Shown here piece after piece: positions 36,308-48,616 of a DNA stretch of 64,000 nucleotides; within the stretch, counting starts at the first letter, position 1; the number at the start of each line of letters is the position of its first letter. The stretch is taken from positions 3,038,001 to 3,102,000 of the forward strand of contig CM073732.1 in the NCBI GenBank assembly GCA_037113605.1. Direction: 5' to 3'. Source of the DNA: Calophaca sinica (taxonomy: Eukaryota; Streptophyta; Magnoliopsida; Fabales; Fabaceae). The notes under the pieces were generated by a model. The model was given only the letters and a program-made list of their open reading frames with translations, did no database searches and was not told where the DNA came from. A program made the translations under genes and the position numbers.

Positions 36308-37190
36308 TTAAAATTGACAGAAGCGGGGTAGAAATTGGCTTCTGATCTTGCATGTTGAAGCCATGAAGACCTTCCTTAGATAATTCTTTTGAGAAAGCCA
36401 AATCTTCCTATCATTTCTGTCTCGGTGAATTTGCATCCCTAAAATCTTGTTTGCGGGTCCCAAGTCCTTCATATCAAACTCCCTAGCCAACTGTGCCTTT
36501 AATTCCTGGATTCGATCTTTGTTGGGGCCTACCACCAACATGTCATCCACATACAACAGCAAAATGATGAAATCATTATCATGAAACCTCTTGTAGTACG
36601 TACAATGGCCTGAACTCAGTGTGTTGTAACCAAGGCTAATTATGAAGGAATCAAATCTCTTGTACCAACATCTGAGCGCCTGCTTTAGACCGTACAGAGA
36701 TTTGGTCAACCTACAAACCAAGTTTTCTTTTCCTTGTTCTTTAAAGCCTTCTGGTTGAAGCATATAAATTTCTTCTTCAAGCTCTCCATGAAGAAAAGCA
36801 GTCTTTACATCCAACTGTTCAAGATGTAAATCAAATGCAGCACACATTGCCAACACTACCCTCGATAGTAGTAAGTCGACAACCGAGAAAATATCTCGTC
36901 AAAGTCTATCCCTTCTTTTCGAGCATAACCTTTGACTACAAGTCCGCACGATACCGTTCCACTTGATCATTGCCGTCTCGTTTAATTTTGAACACCTATT
37001 TGTTCCCGATGGCTTTCCGAGCCCTTTGGAAGTTCAACAAGTTCCCAAGTCTTATTTCTATGTAGGGCTTCCATTTCTTCTGCATTCTTTGTCATCCATT
37101 GAGAAGCATCTGAACCATTCAACGCTTCTTGAAGAGATGATGGTTCACCTTCTTTGGTCAAAAGACGGTATGCATCATGGCGAGCCATAA
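36308..37190 (-). pseudogene. copia-2 reverse transcriptase, broken
   Basis: 37188-36982 carries EALNGSDASQWMTKNAEEM and NKTWELVELP. The 36856-36308 block carries QLDVKTAFLHGELEEEIYM, SLYGLKQALRCWYKRFD, the LYVDDMLVV catalytic box and DLGPANKILGMQI. Frame breaks separate the blocks. The C-terminal RT motif (SLMYAM-like, about 36200-36300) is legible only across frames. Confidence 0.85.
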
Positions 37191-37387
37191 CATAGTCCGA
37201 GTGCCATGATGGTGCCGTTATCGGCGTGTTGATCGTCGAACTCCTTCATCATTGACCTCATCTGGTTCTTGTTCTATGTGCTGCAGTTACGCCCGGAAGA
37301 ATCATCTTCTTGAGTCTTTCTCTCCAACCGCACTATAGCGATCTCCTTGGAAATCTTGTCATTTTTACGCTCACTTTACGGTTCATT

Positions 37388-38235
37388 TTACGCAAAGACT
37401 ACATCTCTGCTAACAATAAGCTTGCGGGTAGTGGGGTCCCACAAGCGATACCCCTTGACATTGTCGGCATAACCCAAGAATATACATTTTACGGATTTTG
37501 GATCAATTTTGTTCTTTCTTGGGAGTTGTACATTACGTGCGGGACATCCAAACACATGTAAAGAAGAATAATCTACCGCTTTTCTTTCCACATCTCCATT
37601 GGTGACTTCAAACCAATCGCTGTTGATGGCGATCGATTTATCACGTAACAAGCGGTTTGGTATACGCCAAAAGATTTGGCCAATCCCGATGTTCTCAAAG
37701 ATAGCTCTTGTTCTTTCTAGGAGAGTCCTGTTCATCCGCTCTGCTACACCATTCTCACGAGGTGTATGTGCAGCGATGAATTGTCTCGTAATACCCTCTT
37801 GCTTGCGAATGATAGAAAGTTACCATCTACATATTCTCCTCCATTGTCTGTCCTCAAGCACTTGATTTTCTTCCCGTTTCAAGCTCTACTTGTGCTTTGA
37901 ACTCCTTGAATCTTGGAAACACATCGACTTCTTCTTGATTGGGTACACCCACAATCTCCTGGAGTAGTCATCAATGAATGATACAAAATACTTTGCTCCC
38001 CCATGGATGTTTCCGGCGACTCCCACACATCGAATGTATCAAGTCTAGTATGCGTTTGCTTGGTGGCTACTTTTGCAAATTTCAATCTATGTTGCTTACT
38101 TGTCACACTGCTCACGAAGAAGGTAAAGTTACCGCCTTGAGCCGGGTAAGAGATTGCGTTCGCAAGAACTTTCAAGCCACGTTACGACATATGGCCTAAC
38201 TGCGATGCCACATCATTGTTGATTCTTCATGGCTC
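37388..38235 (-). pseudogene. copia-2 integrase, broken
   Basis: Pre-integrase zinc region traces at 38140-38230, where a WHRxLGHMS-like motif is readable only across two frames. Core traces lie at 38175-37879. 37735-37388 is an open block: MNRTLLERTRAIF, DVERKAVDYSSLHVFGCPA, KSVKCIFLGYADNVKGYRLW and SRDVVF, the conserved post-core region. Confidence 0.8.
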
Positions 38236-38579
38236 ATTGATGCAACTAATGCATCCGCCTCTTTAGCGTATCTCCCAAAAGCATGTATAGATTGCTTGTG
38301 ATCTTTTACGCTTTCATCACCACAAGGTTGCCCTTCACTACTTTCAAGACTCCACCTTCAATATGGATCTTGCACCGAGGTCATCCAATTGCCCGATGGA
38401 CAATAGATTCCTTTTCAAGCCATTCACATGCCGTACCCCTTGTATCTTACAAACAAGACCATCTTGCATCTTTATTACGACAATCTGATTCCAACAATTT
38501 CTAAGGCGTGATCATTTCCCATAAACACGGATCCTCAATGAGACAGGCTCGCAAGTACAAAACCAATCACGGTGTGAAG

Positions 38580-39185
38580 TCATGTGCCATGTCGCTTTGA
38601 GTCCACTATCCAAACATCATTGAGTTTCCTTCCACCTTTAGGACTTGCTGCTCCGCTATACAGGATTTCTCCATCATCTGAGGTACTTGCAACACAACCT
38701 TGAGAGGTTGATGCTCCTGAGGTCTTCTCTCCATTCTTCTTGTTCCAACACTCCTTCTTCAAGTGCCCTCTCATGCCCCACTTACAGCATTTGAGATTCT
38801 TTCTTCTTCGAGATTTTGATCTACCATGATCTTGGCTCCCACTGGAGCCACGTTCCGTTGATCTGCCTCTCGTCATCGATAAAGCTTCTGCTTGCTTCGA
38901 ACTTTCTGACCTTTCCTCCTTATTCTTGCGCCTGGATTCTTCTTCAAGAATTGCACCGGCAACATCATCAAAGTGAAGAGTGTCAGCAACATTATTGTTT
39001 GTAATGTTGATGATGAGTTGATCATACGAATCTGGTAAACTCTGAAGTAAAAGTTCTGCACGTTCATTTTCTGCTATTTTGAAATCTGATGCTGTGAGCT
39101 GAGCAAATAGCGTGTTCAGGGTGTTAATGTGATCCGTCACCAATGTGGATTCACTCATTCGAAGAGTGTAGAGTTTCCTCTTCAA
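38580..39185 (-). pseudogene. copia-2 gag with CCHC knuckle, partial
   Basis: Begins MKRKLYTLRMSEST. The UBN2/gag pattern follows (HINTLNTLFAQL, LLLQSLPDSYDQLI), then a basic Arg/Ser-rich region and the zinc knuckle CCKWGMRGHLKKEC. The frame ends at WIVDSKRHGT, where copia elements normally read WI(V/L)DSGA, the protease active site. The frame is therefore lost exactly at the protease. The gag N-terminus continues upstream in other frames toward 39500. Confidence 0.82.
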
Positions 39186-39905
39186 GAATATTCTTGTGTG
39201 AAGTGACTAACCTCGTACAATTTGTTAAGTACATCCCAAATCTCTTTTGCAGTCTTCTTTTCTGCAACACTTGACAAAACTGAATCCGCCATTGCTAGGT
39301 GCAAATTGGCAACAAAGATTGCCATCCTTCTCTTTCCACTTTTCATCACCATATCTGCAGTGCGCCTTCAATTGCTTCCAAGCAATTATCCTTCCTCAAA
39401 CCGCCACCTTCAATTTCCACAGGAGAAGTTACTCCCGTTGAACTTCTCTATCTCAAATTTTTTGCTGCCATGGTTGTACACGAACCAAACCGGATTACAC
39501 TATTTCACCGTGAATAGTACAAGATATCGTGAAACGATGTTATGCATTATCCCGGTATACCGTAACAAATCCGAGATATGTTAACAATTCGTAAAGTATA
39601 CAACCACACGTATGAATAGTAACCGTATATGGGAATAGTATCATAATCGAATAGTGACGTAGACCGTAAATAGTACACCAGGTAAGTTCCCAGGAAAGAG
39701 AGGTGGGTCACCAATGGACACGCTTAAATACCAAGTCTTTCCTTAGCCAGAACTTTTCCTAGACATGCACTTCTACACTACCACACTATTTCCAGCAACA
39801 ATTCTTTTCTGATATGGAAGATCAGACAATGCTGCAACCACAGAGCATACTAAGAACCGACACCTTCCTAGAGTGACGCAGCGGAATAGTATCACCAACC
39901 TTGGA

Positions 39906-39917
39906 GCTCTGATACCA
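39906..39917 (-). other. copia-2 primer-binding site
   Basis: Minus strand TGGTATCAGAGC, complementary to the initiator methionine tRNA 3' end, one base inside the 5' LTR. Confidence 0.9.
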
Positions 39918-39918
39918 T

Positions 39919-40263
39919 TGTTAGGTACCAGAGTAACGGAATGGTGTCACACAGCTAAAATAAGAGACGAGAAAATAAGAAAATGAACACATAAAATTTA
40001 CGTGGAAAACCCTCAACGAATAAGGGAAAAACCACGGGACAAGGCCAGAAGAATTTCACTATGTGGAAAAATATTACAAGAATACCTCTCACAAAATATC
40101 TCACAAATACTCTCACAATACTCAAATTGAGTATAAGAAATAATAAAAGGAAGAAGAGAAGAAGTGATTGGGATGAATAAAATTGAAGCTTTGGGGTTGT
40201 TTTTATAACACCCAAGAACCAAGCCAAAGACAAAACCCACCGATGTGGGACTTGACTTCAACA
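39919..40263 (-). repeat. copia-2 5' LTR
   Basis: 345 bp, same TG...CA ends on the minus strand, followed by the PBS after one spacer base. Confidence 0.93.
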
Positions 40264-40268
40264 TAACA

Positions 40269-41580
40269 TGCATACCATTCAAAAGCCGTAGTACTTTTTC
40301 AACATGTACCATTCAACTTTATTGCACATTATTTTGCTATCTATCACATTCAGATTTATTTCTATCTGTTTTTAAAACTAATTCTGAAGTTTGAATTTGT
40401 TCAAGAATGCATATCAAGAAATTTTCGAATATATGGAGGCCAAGATCTATATCACTCCATGCTAACTTAAAGTAAAATCAATGCCACCCTCAAACATGCC
40501 AACATATTTAACGAGGCACCTATTTATCAGTTTGCACAAATCCCCTGAGAAATTGGTAGATGTGGAACATCCAAAGCTTGAAGCACTAAGAGATCCATAG
40601 AGTGATCAGTGATTTCCATGTTTGAATAACAAGTTCGAGTCCCAGCTTTCTTTCTGGTGATACATGGGATACTTCTCCATATAAAGGCACTAGCATTTAG
40701 CAAGGTCAATCTCTCGGGAACTTCATAATGTGCCAAGAAGTGGTAAATTAAACAATGGAATATGGAAAAATATCCAATGCTGTCAGACAAGGATTCCTTA
40801 AGTGATTTACAGTTTGGATCGTATGCATCGTAATTTAGATCTTGGGCCACTGTTATCCATATACTTAAGTAAATTGGTTCAACATGTTTGTACATAAAGC
40901 TGACAAAGGTGAGGAGATTTTCTGGTGGATCACTGGAAGAAAATATAAACTTACGTAATTCTCTTATATAATTTAAGCGATCGAGCTTTTATACAAAGTA
41001 TAAACTTAAGTGATTAAGCTTAAGAAAATATAAAGTCTACTAATTTTTGGCACTTTAGTGTTAAATGAGCCATCCTAATATGAAGTTTGCAATGAAAAAA
41101 GAAACAATCCGAAATACAAAAATAGTTATGAAGTCAAAAAACTAAGCTTAATCTAAGATTCATTATTTTATTTAATTTTCTATAACAATGAGCAGGAAAT
41201 AACAGATAATGTGAAAGTTTACTTTAGTAAAGTCAAACTAAAAAAGAAATCAAACTTACATCGGTTGTTATACTATAAAAGGTCATCGTACATATGTATT
41301 TGTTGTACATAAAATTATTTCTATAAAATATTTTTTTAATCTTGACTATTTACATACTTAATGTTATTTAATTACCATTTAATATTAAATTACAGTGCAT
41401 ATATTATGTGACTATCAACAATACATATGTAAAAAATATATTTTAAAATTGACATTATGAGAAAAATATGCAACACAAAAAATATTATACCAAATCAATC
41501 ATAATGTAAATTTATTTATCCTCTTTACTCTATTTCAAACATGATAACCAACCGCATGCTCAGCAATGAATTTTTTTTAA
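40269..41580. other. intergenic with one unrecognised ORF
   Basis: AT-rich DNA. A 122-codon minus-strand ORF at 40527-40895 (MYKHVEPIYLSIWI...) has a more protein-like composition than its surroundings and includes YEVPERLTLLNAS. I do not recognise its family and it may be an exon fragment. Nothing else is supported. Confidence 0.35.
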
Positions 41581-42083
41581 CATTATAGTGTAATGCTATC
41601 TCAAATTTACAAAGTACTATAGTTTGAGAAGTATTTATCTACTTGGGTAAGTTGTACATACAGAGTACAATTTCACTTTTACTTTTTTGGAAGTCATACA
41701 TAAGGAGTACGACTTTACTTATTTATTTTTTAACTTTTTAATTGGAAGTCGTATAAGGGGAGTACGACTTTGCTAATTTTTTTTAATGAAAGTCATATGC
41801 TCCATATACGACTTTATATGATAATTTTTGTACATACTCAAGGAAGTCATACATGGGGCATATGACTTTCATTTAAAAAAACAAAGTCGTACTCCTCATG
41901 TACTACTTCCATGTTAAAAAAAATAAAAAAAATATGTAAATAGGAAAGTCATAGTCCCTAAGTACAACTTTCAAAAAAGTAAAATTGAAGTCGTGCTCTG
42001 TATATATGACTTACTCTAATTAAGTAAATACTTTTCAAACTATACTATTTTGATAATTTTGAAATGAAATCACACTATAATGG
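41581..42083. mobile_element. foldback element C made of GAAGTC/GACTTC mini-palindromes
   Basis: CATTATAGTGTAAT at the left matches inverted ATCACACTATAATG at the right. Inside each arm ACTATAGTTTGAGAAGTATT has its inverted partner AATACTTTTCAAACTAT. Between them lie seven short imperfect palindromes of the form (G/A)AAGTC(A/G)T...(A/T)CGACTT at about 41690, 41747, 41792, 41848, 41884, 41945 and 41989. No coding sequence. Probably a non-autonomous Mutator-like foldback. Confidence 0.7.
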
Positions 42084-43345
42084 TGCAAAAACCCATAACA
42101 ACTCTGCGATTCATGATTGAAACAAGACATGGCTTATAAATTTTTTTCTTTAAGTTATATAAAAAAATTGTTGCTTTAAAAACTACCATACAAATGTTTA
42201 GAAGAATATTTTGTATAAATTATATTAATTAATTTATAAAATTCTCAAAAGCCAACATATACATGTGCATGACACGGGTTACTACACTAAGCACTATCAT
42301 CTATTTCCGTACATACTTATCCCTATACAAACCTATTCCTATAAATTGTCAAGCTATTTAAAGAATGTTGAATTGTATAATGGCTTTACTTATCTTTTCC
42401 ATTACTACACCTTCATTATAAAAAGGTGGAAGAACAATGTGATTAATCAAATATATTGTTTGTCCAAACCAACTAACATAAAAGACGACATATTACAAAA
42501 AGTGTAAAGCCAAAGCAGTCTGCATATTCAAAATGTCAGCTTTTTGTAACATGATTTGATTATAAAATGGATAATGAAACGTGGCATTTCAAGAGTGATA
42601 AGTAATAACAATAGATAACATATAAATAATAAATTTTTTTAAATAAACAGTGTTATAATAAAAATTTTGAACCAAATTGTTAAGTTAGAAATAAGGTTCA
42701 GAGAAGACTATGGACAACTACTTCTGTTATTTTAATTTTTTGACCTTTGAACATGTACAATTTATTTGATAATGATATACAAGAATTTTAAATGCAAATA
42801 GAATGTAAGTTGTAGTTAGTTATAAGACATGTATACATAAAAACTAAAGATAAGCATGCATCTAAGGTTTAATAGGAAATATATTCATATTTATGTCAAC
42901 TTACAATATATCTATATATAGGTTATTTTACTTAAATATTAGAAAAGATGGTGATGTATTATATGGATTTGAGCAATTTAATCTCAATTCACGGCAGAAA
43001 AGAAACATATGAGGAAACAAAAATAAGAAAATAGGTCTATCATGTCATATATTGTTGTATCACAAAGTTGAAAGTTTACTCCAATATTTAAAATACATTT
43101 TTTACTTTCATTAAGAACATATATATTATATCAAGACTTATCCAATTTAGTCAAATATTAGGTTCTAAGTTTTTTTTAGTCAGCTAGTAGAAATGGTAAA
43201 CAACAAACACACACACACATATGTCTAAACGGCAACACCCGGGTTCGAACCCCGGTCCCGGCGTTCCCATGTCGCTGAAATTGCCAAAGCAACTAACAGT
43301 AGGGGACAAATATTAGGTTTTAAGTTGGTAAGCAATTAATTGATG
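42084..43345. other. intergenic; possible decayed Helitron end
   Basis: AT-rich. At 42264-42290 GTGCATGACACGGGTTACTA followed by CACTAA resembles a degraded Helitron 3' terminus (compare 62479-62504). At 43238-43262 a GGGTTCGAACCCCGGTCCC word resembles a tRNA T-arm, but no complete cloverleaf is present. The ORF at 42265-42507 has no known domain. Confidence 0.35.
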
Positions 43346-43394
43346 CCGATTGTTATACCCCAATTTTGTCCGCTCATATTTTCATATTTTTTTT

Positions 43395-43815
43395 GGTCCA
43401 CGCGCCGAGCTGGGGGGAGGTCGCTTACCGAGCTGTGGAGAAGTCGCGTACCGAGCTGAGGTCGCGTGAAGAGCTGTGGAGAGGTCGCGTACCGAGCTGA
43501 GGTCGCGTGCCGAGCTGGGGAGAGGTCGTATGCCGAGCTGTGGAGAGGTCGTGCGAGTCAGTGGGAGGTCGCGTCGAGCCGAGGTCGCGTCTTGAGCTAT
43601 GGAGAGGTCGCGTCGAGCCGAGGTCGCGTCTTGAGCCGTGGAGAGGTCGTATGCCGAGTGGAGAGGTCGTCTGCCGAGCCGTGGGGAGGTCGCGTCTGAG
43701 CAGGTCGCGTCTTGGCTGTGGAGAGGTCGCGTACCGAGCTGAGGTCGCGTGCCGAGCTGTGGAGAGGTCGTATGCCGAGCTGGGGAGATCGTATGCCGAG
43801 CTAGGGATAGGTCGT
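43395..43815 (+). repeat. LTR minisatellite, GAGGTCG(C/T)...CCGAGC units
   Basis: About 20 tandem units of roughly 20-25 bp of the form GAGGTCGCGTACCGAGCTG or GAGGTCGTATGCCGAGC(TG), variably joined. The same array sits in the 3' LTR at 58325-58740 with many unit-level differences. Long ORFs across it on both strands (43382-43884) are artefacts of the repeat. Confidence 0.88.
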
Positions 43816-44349
43816 TTGGAAATACGATGTCGGACACCAAGTGTGTACGAGAATCATTTCCGTATCCGTGTTTCAATTTTTTAATGCTGCAACGGACAAA
43901 TCCCTTTTAATGCATCCTCATAAATTATTTTGGGCCAATTTTAGCCCAATTGCAGTCCGTTACAAGCGTTATTAACAAAAAAAACCTAAAATTCAAAACT
44001 GAAAATCAAAGTCAGATTTCCACACTTCACCCTTCACAAAGTCATCTGCATATCTTCACCAAAGTCCTCTGCATATCTCCTCAGCCACTCTACAAACTAT
44101 GTCTTACAGCTATATGTCCCCCATAGGCCTCTTGCTTTTTCTTCATCTGCCAACCAAGTTTGACAAACAATGCAATTTAATCAAAAAAAGGAGGAGGACC
44201 GTTGTTGAAGTCACGGCTGATTGCAATTTTTTTTCAAACCATTGATATCATCTCAGACTTTGCACATGTTACCATCTCCTCAGCATCATTTTAGCACACA
44301 CTTAGCATACAAGTTGCAACCTCAAGTTGACAAACTGAACCTTTTTTTT

Positions 44350-44358
44350 TATAAATAG
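44350..44358 (+). promoter_or_regulatory. LTR TATA box
   Basis: TATAAATAG downstream of a T run and upstream of a purine-rich leader, conserved in the 3' LTR at 59266-59274. Its place, about 1 kb into the LTR, suggests the U3/R border is just downstream. Confidence 0.65.
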
Positions 44359-45926
44359 TAGAGCAAGAAGAGAGAACAAGGGGGACAGAAGAAAAATTGC
44401 ACTTAATTTCAGAATTGGATATCTCATTCTTGGTACCAATTATACACAATAATTTGAGAGAAAATTGAGAGAAAAAAGAGAAGAACTAGAAAAAAGCATG
44501 GAAGAAGCAAGCGGAAGAAGGAAGAAGCAGAAGAAAAAACAAGGTTTCTCTTCTCCCTCCTTCACCTTCCCCTTGTTCCTCCTTTCTCTCCCCACGATCT
44601 CCCCTCCCCTTTTGTTTTCTTCACATCTCGCACCACCACCCTCCTCCCAAACTTCTTCTCTCTCTCTCTCTCTCTCCTTCCCTCCCCTTTCTCTTTTTCT
44701 TTCTTGGCGTAGTGCTTCTCACTTTGATTGTGTTTTTATGTGTGTATGTGTTCTCGACTTATTAGGTTTAGCATCCCCCTTTCTTTTTTATTTTTCCAAT
44801 CCTTTCCCTTTCTTTTCATCATTGCTTCTTTTATTTCCTTTTTTTATTTTATTTTTGTTATTTAAAGTGGGCATGACCCATCCTTTCACCTTTTTATTTT
44901 ATTTCTTTTTTATTTTATTTGTTTCTTTTGTTGTTTTTTTAGTGGGTTTTATTTGTTTCTTTTATTATTTTTTTTAGTGGGCTCAGTCCATTCTCCTTTT
45001 TACTCTTTGGGCTTTAGCCCACTTAACTCCTCTTTTTTTTTTCATTTGTCAAACCCTTTTCCTTTATCATTTATTCAATAAATATGAACACCTTTTTTTT
45101 ACTAGTCAAACTAATACGATTTCATTCAACTAAATTTTGCATACCAGTTTTGAGACCCTATTTTTCTTGAAAATCACATGAGAAAAAAATCATGAAAATT
45201 AATTTATTAGTAATGATTACTCGAGATTGCTTCCCGTTTAGTCATTACAAATATCTTAATTTTCTGAATAAAAATGGGTTATTAGTAAGGACCACTCTTG
45301 ATTGCTTCTTGTTTGGTCCCCATGAAAACCTATCATCTTCATAAAAATAAAATTAAGTTTTTTACTAGTAATGATCACTCGAGATTGCTTCCCGTTTGAT
45401 CATTACGAACACCGTTAATTTTCTAAACAAAATAGGTTGTTAATGAGGACCACTCTTGATTGCTTCTTGTTTGGTCCTTACAAAACTACCTTTTTCCATC
45501 AAAAAATATACAATTAAAATCAACCAACACACAACCATTTTCTACCCAAGAACTACGTAGCCTTTGATTTCTCCACTTTGCACTGAGATACGTAGGAAGC
45601 AGAGCCCACTCTGTCAGCGCCAAAAATAATCGACTTTTATTAAGTCCTCTTTTTACCTTGGTTAATTTTTTTAAAATAAAAGGGAAATAAATATTTTTTT
45701 AGAAGTTAATAAATTTTGCACAATTAGTTAGAGATAACCTTTTTCGAAAGGATGTCGTGGGGTGCTAATACCTTCCCTACGCATAATCGACTCCCGAACC
45801 CAAATCCGGTCTTAAGGACCACTTTTCTTCAAAAAAGGGTTTTCCAATATTTTTCCTTCGAAAATAAATTATTGGTGGCGGTTCCATAAAACTCGAAAAA
45901 AATCCCTCCGATTTTTGGTCGCTCTG

Positions 45927-45946
45927 TTGGCAGCTCCAGTGGGGAC
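45927..45946 (+). other. Ogre-type primer-binding-site region
   Basis: TTGGCAGCTCCAGTGGGGAC directly follows the 5' LTR. Tat-lineage elements have a related TTGGCRACTC...GGGGA site here. The copy deviates at a CAG word. Confidence 0.6.
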
Positions 45947-46799
45947 TTTTAGAGAGTCAAGCCTAACATGATTAATTGTGCCAAATAATTAACTTCATTT
46001 TTTTGTTATTCTTTTTTAATTCCTCTTCTTTTTATTTTTATCTTTATTTATTTATTTATTTATTTATTTTCTTTTGTAAATATTTATTTATTGTTTATTT
46101 GTTTAATTTTAATTTGTTGTGAATATTGAACATTAGGATAGACGACTATATTTGTATGCTTTGTTTGTTTTGCAGCTTGGGTAGTGTTAGGGTGTTGCCC
46201 CTTTCACACACCGCACCTACACGTTCGCACACACATGTGAGTAAGGCCCTATACCCGGGTCAGAGCAAAACTTAAGTTGAGTGGAGGTTCGGTGATGGTC
46301 AATTGGAATTTGCTTTCCTTCTGGCTATTGCGAGAACTTCATCTAGAGTGTGCTCCCTCTGAGTATTTCGCACCGGATAGTTATCTATCGTTGTGGTTAA
46401 TATTCAGGAGGAGACTTTAGCTCTAGAGGCCTTTGGTGAGAATGTGATTAGAGCCACCATGAGATCTATCACTTAATACAAGACTATAGACCCCTTAGGT
46501 TAGAAAATCTCTAATTTTAGGTTTAACCCATTTAAGACACAAGGGGCATCATATCATTTTTATTCTTCCACCAAAATCTGTTATATCACATCTATGCATA
46601 AAAAAAAAAGGGTCTACTAAATCGCATATCTTTGTGCATGCTACATAAATAGTCATCATCATCACTCAACATTATATCTTCATGCATTCATACTTCCAAA
46701 AAAAACATGTTGAATTTTTTTAAAAAAATGTCATTCATTCTCATTTCATTTTAAGTCTTGAGAAGCATAAGAACTCAAAGTTTGGCTGCAAGTATTTTG

Positions 46800-48616
46800 T
46801 GAGATAATATGGGATCAAGCGTGCCAGTCAGTCCCTTTGAAGAAGCACATACATCCGAGAATAAAAAAGCCTGAAATAGAAAGCCTGAAGAAGTGTGCCA
46901 ATTTAATGACGACGAGTATTCAGTGTGTAACCTTCATTGGAAAATATGGGAATATTCTCAAGTTGCTAGAGATGGATGTGCAAGTAAATGCCATTTCTGC
47001 ACTTATCCAATTCTATGATTCTCCCATGAGGTGCTTCACTTTTAAGAATTTCCAAATGGCTCCCACCTTTGGAAGAATTTGCGGATTTTAGGATACTCAA
47101 CCGAAAAACATGAAGCCTTACCAACGCACTCCGAGATTTTAATCTCCTACAAGAGGTTGCTATAATTACGAAAGACAAGGAAGATGAATTAAAGAAAAGA
47201 AAGTTAAACCGAAATGGCGTCGAGGGTTTCCGCTAGAGTATTTTGAAGAAAAGATGAGGCATTTGGCTAGTGTTCAAGATTGGCGTCTTTCATGGAAGTG
47301 TTGGCTCTTACAATTTTTGGCATTATGTTATTTCCACGCATTGATGGCTATATAGACTTGGCCTCGATTGATGTGTTCCTAGCCTTTAAAAAGGAAAGAG
47401 CCCAGTGTCAGCCATTCTTGCGGATACTTATTGTGCCCTCACTCACTGTCATGAAAAAAAAAGGGAAAACGCTATCATGTTGCTTATCCACTCTCTATGT
47501 GTGGCTTGTCTCCCACGTATTCGAAAATAGGAAAATGTCATGACCTTTGCGGACTTCAACACATGTGATATAGGGTCGAGATGGAGATCGATGGGTGTGT
47601 CTCGGCGGATCTTGATGAAAAGACGGTCGGTGGTACCCGGGGTGGTTGGATATACATGAAGTGATCTATCGGTCTGGGAATTTCCTAATGTTCCACTTAT
47701 AGGAACAATAGGATGTATTAACTATAATCCTTCTCTGCTGCTAAGACAACTTGGTTATTCTATGATGAATCCACCGTCAGATCAGATGACGACCCCCTTT
47801 GTGGTATATGAGTTCGATCAAGGAAATAGTGTAATGCTCAGAAAGGTTCGACATGCTTGGGACCAAGTCACTCGGAAAGGGAAAGTTCTCGGAAAAAGAA
47901 GCATTGGAGCTACGGACAGTTACAACCAATGGATCGAAAGTAGGGTTCGAGAAATCAAATTACCGTTCCATGGTACACCTCCAACGGAACCAGAAGTACC
48001 AAAATCTATCCCTATTACGAGTAAAGAGATGGAAGAACTTAAAATAGCTTTGTCAAAAGCTAATGAGGAAAAGGAAGAATTACAAGCAAGGTTAGAAAAG
48101 GCACTTCAAGAGAACAAGTACTTGCAGTCGGAAAATATCCTAAAAGGGAAGTTCATTGAGAGAAGCAACAAAAGAGCAAAAGTAGAGGAAAAGAGTAAGT
48201 ATGATGTGCAACTTTGTCTGAGAGGAGCAAATGAAGAGCTAGAGCTGCGTAATCAAGAAAGGGACAAGGCTATAGAAAATGCCTATATATGGAAAGGATT
48301 GTGGAAAAAGTCCTCGGTTATCGAAAAGAACTTGCAAGAGGAGCTTGAAGGTTTAAAGCGACATCTTGAGAAGGTAGTAGCTGGGCATGAGAACCGAGCC
48401 CAAAAGGAGCAGCAATACAAGGAAGAAACAGAAGAAATGCTTGTGAAATATCAAGATGCGCTGAAAAAAGAACAAGAGGATGCAAATGAGTTGCGGGACT
48501 ATATTGAATATCAAGAGAAGATCTATGACGACCTAAAAAATGAAAGCACGTATTGGGAGAATCGTTTTACAAAGCTGGTCAGTCGGATAGAAAATCAAGC
48601 ACTCTTTAATGGCTGA
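46800..48616 (+). pseudogene. Ogre ORF1 (DUF7745-like plus coiled coil)
   Basis: Upstream of gag. The N-terminal part, over several frames, includes LLEMDVQVNAISALIQFYDS and MRCFTFKNFQMAPTF, then, at about 47090-47170, traces of a YSTEKHEAL-like segment: a DUF7745-type pattern found in Ogre ORF1 proteins. 47762-48616 is a 284-residue open block: after QMTTPFVVYEFDQ and HAWDQVTRKGKVL it becomes Lys/Glu-rich heptad-like sequence from about residue 90 on (EELKIALSKANEEKEELQAR), a long coiled coil. The function of ORF1 is unknown in the lineage. Frame breaks at about 47090 and 47240-47760 inactivate it as given. Confidence 0.75.

Larger units (their letters stand above)
35186..40263 (-). mobile_element. 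Ty1/copia LTR retrotransposon 2 (Tnt1-like order)
   Basis: 5078-bp element with 345-bp LTRs (35186-35530 and 39919-40263), flanked by the exact 5-bp duplication TAACA (35181-35185 and 40264-40268). On the minus strand: LTR, Met-tRNA PBS, gag with zinc knuckle, integrase, RT, RNase H, LTR. The LTRs differ at about eight positions, so the insertion is older than copia-1. The coding frame has many breaks. Confidence 0.94.
43351..45926 (+). repeat. Ogre-type 5' LTR
   Basis: About 2576 bp. It contains a G-rich minisatellite (43395-43815), a TATA box (44350-44358), a CT-rich transcribed leader, and a block near 45200-45480 where ATTGCTTCCCGTTT/ATTGCTTCTTGTTT segments recur four times. The right end reads GGTCGCTCTG where the other LTR has GGTCGCTACA. 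Confidence 0.9.

Noticed and set aside
43230..43265. tRNA-like T-arm word GGGTTCGAACCCCGGTCCC
   Set aside because: No acceptor, D-arm or anticodon arm could be fitted around it, so it is not called a tRNA gene; a tRNA-derived repeat remains possible.
43382..43884. Long overlapping ORFs on both strands (Arg/Glu/Gly/Val-rich) in the LTR, and their partners at 58283-58808
   Set aside because: They come from the GAGGTCG tandem minisatellite, which is open in many frames; no domain, and the two LTR copies do not conserve the frame.
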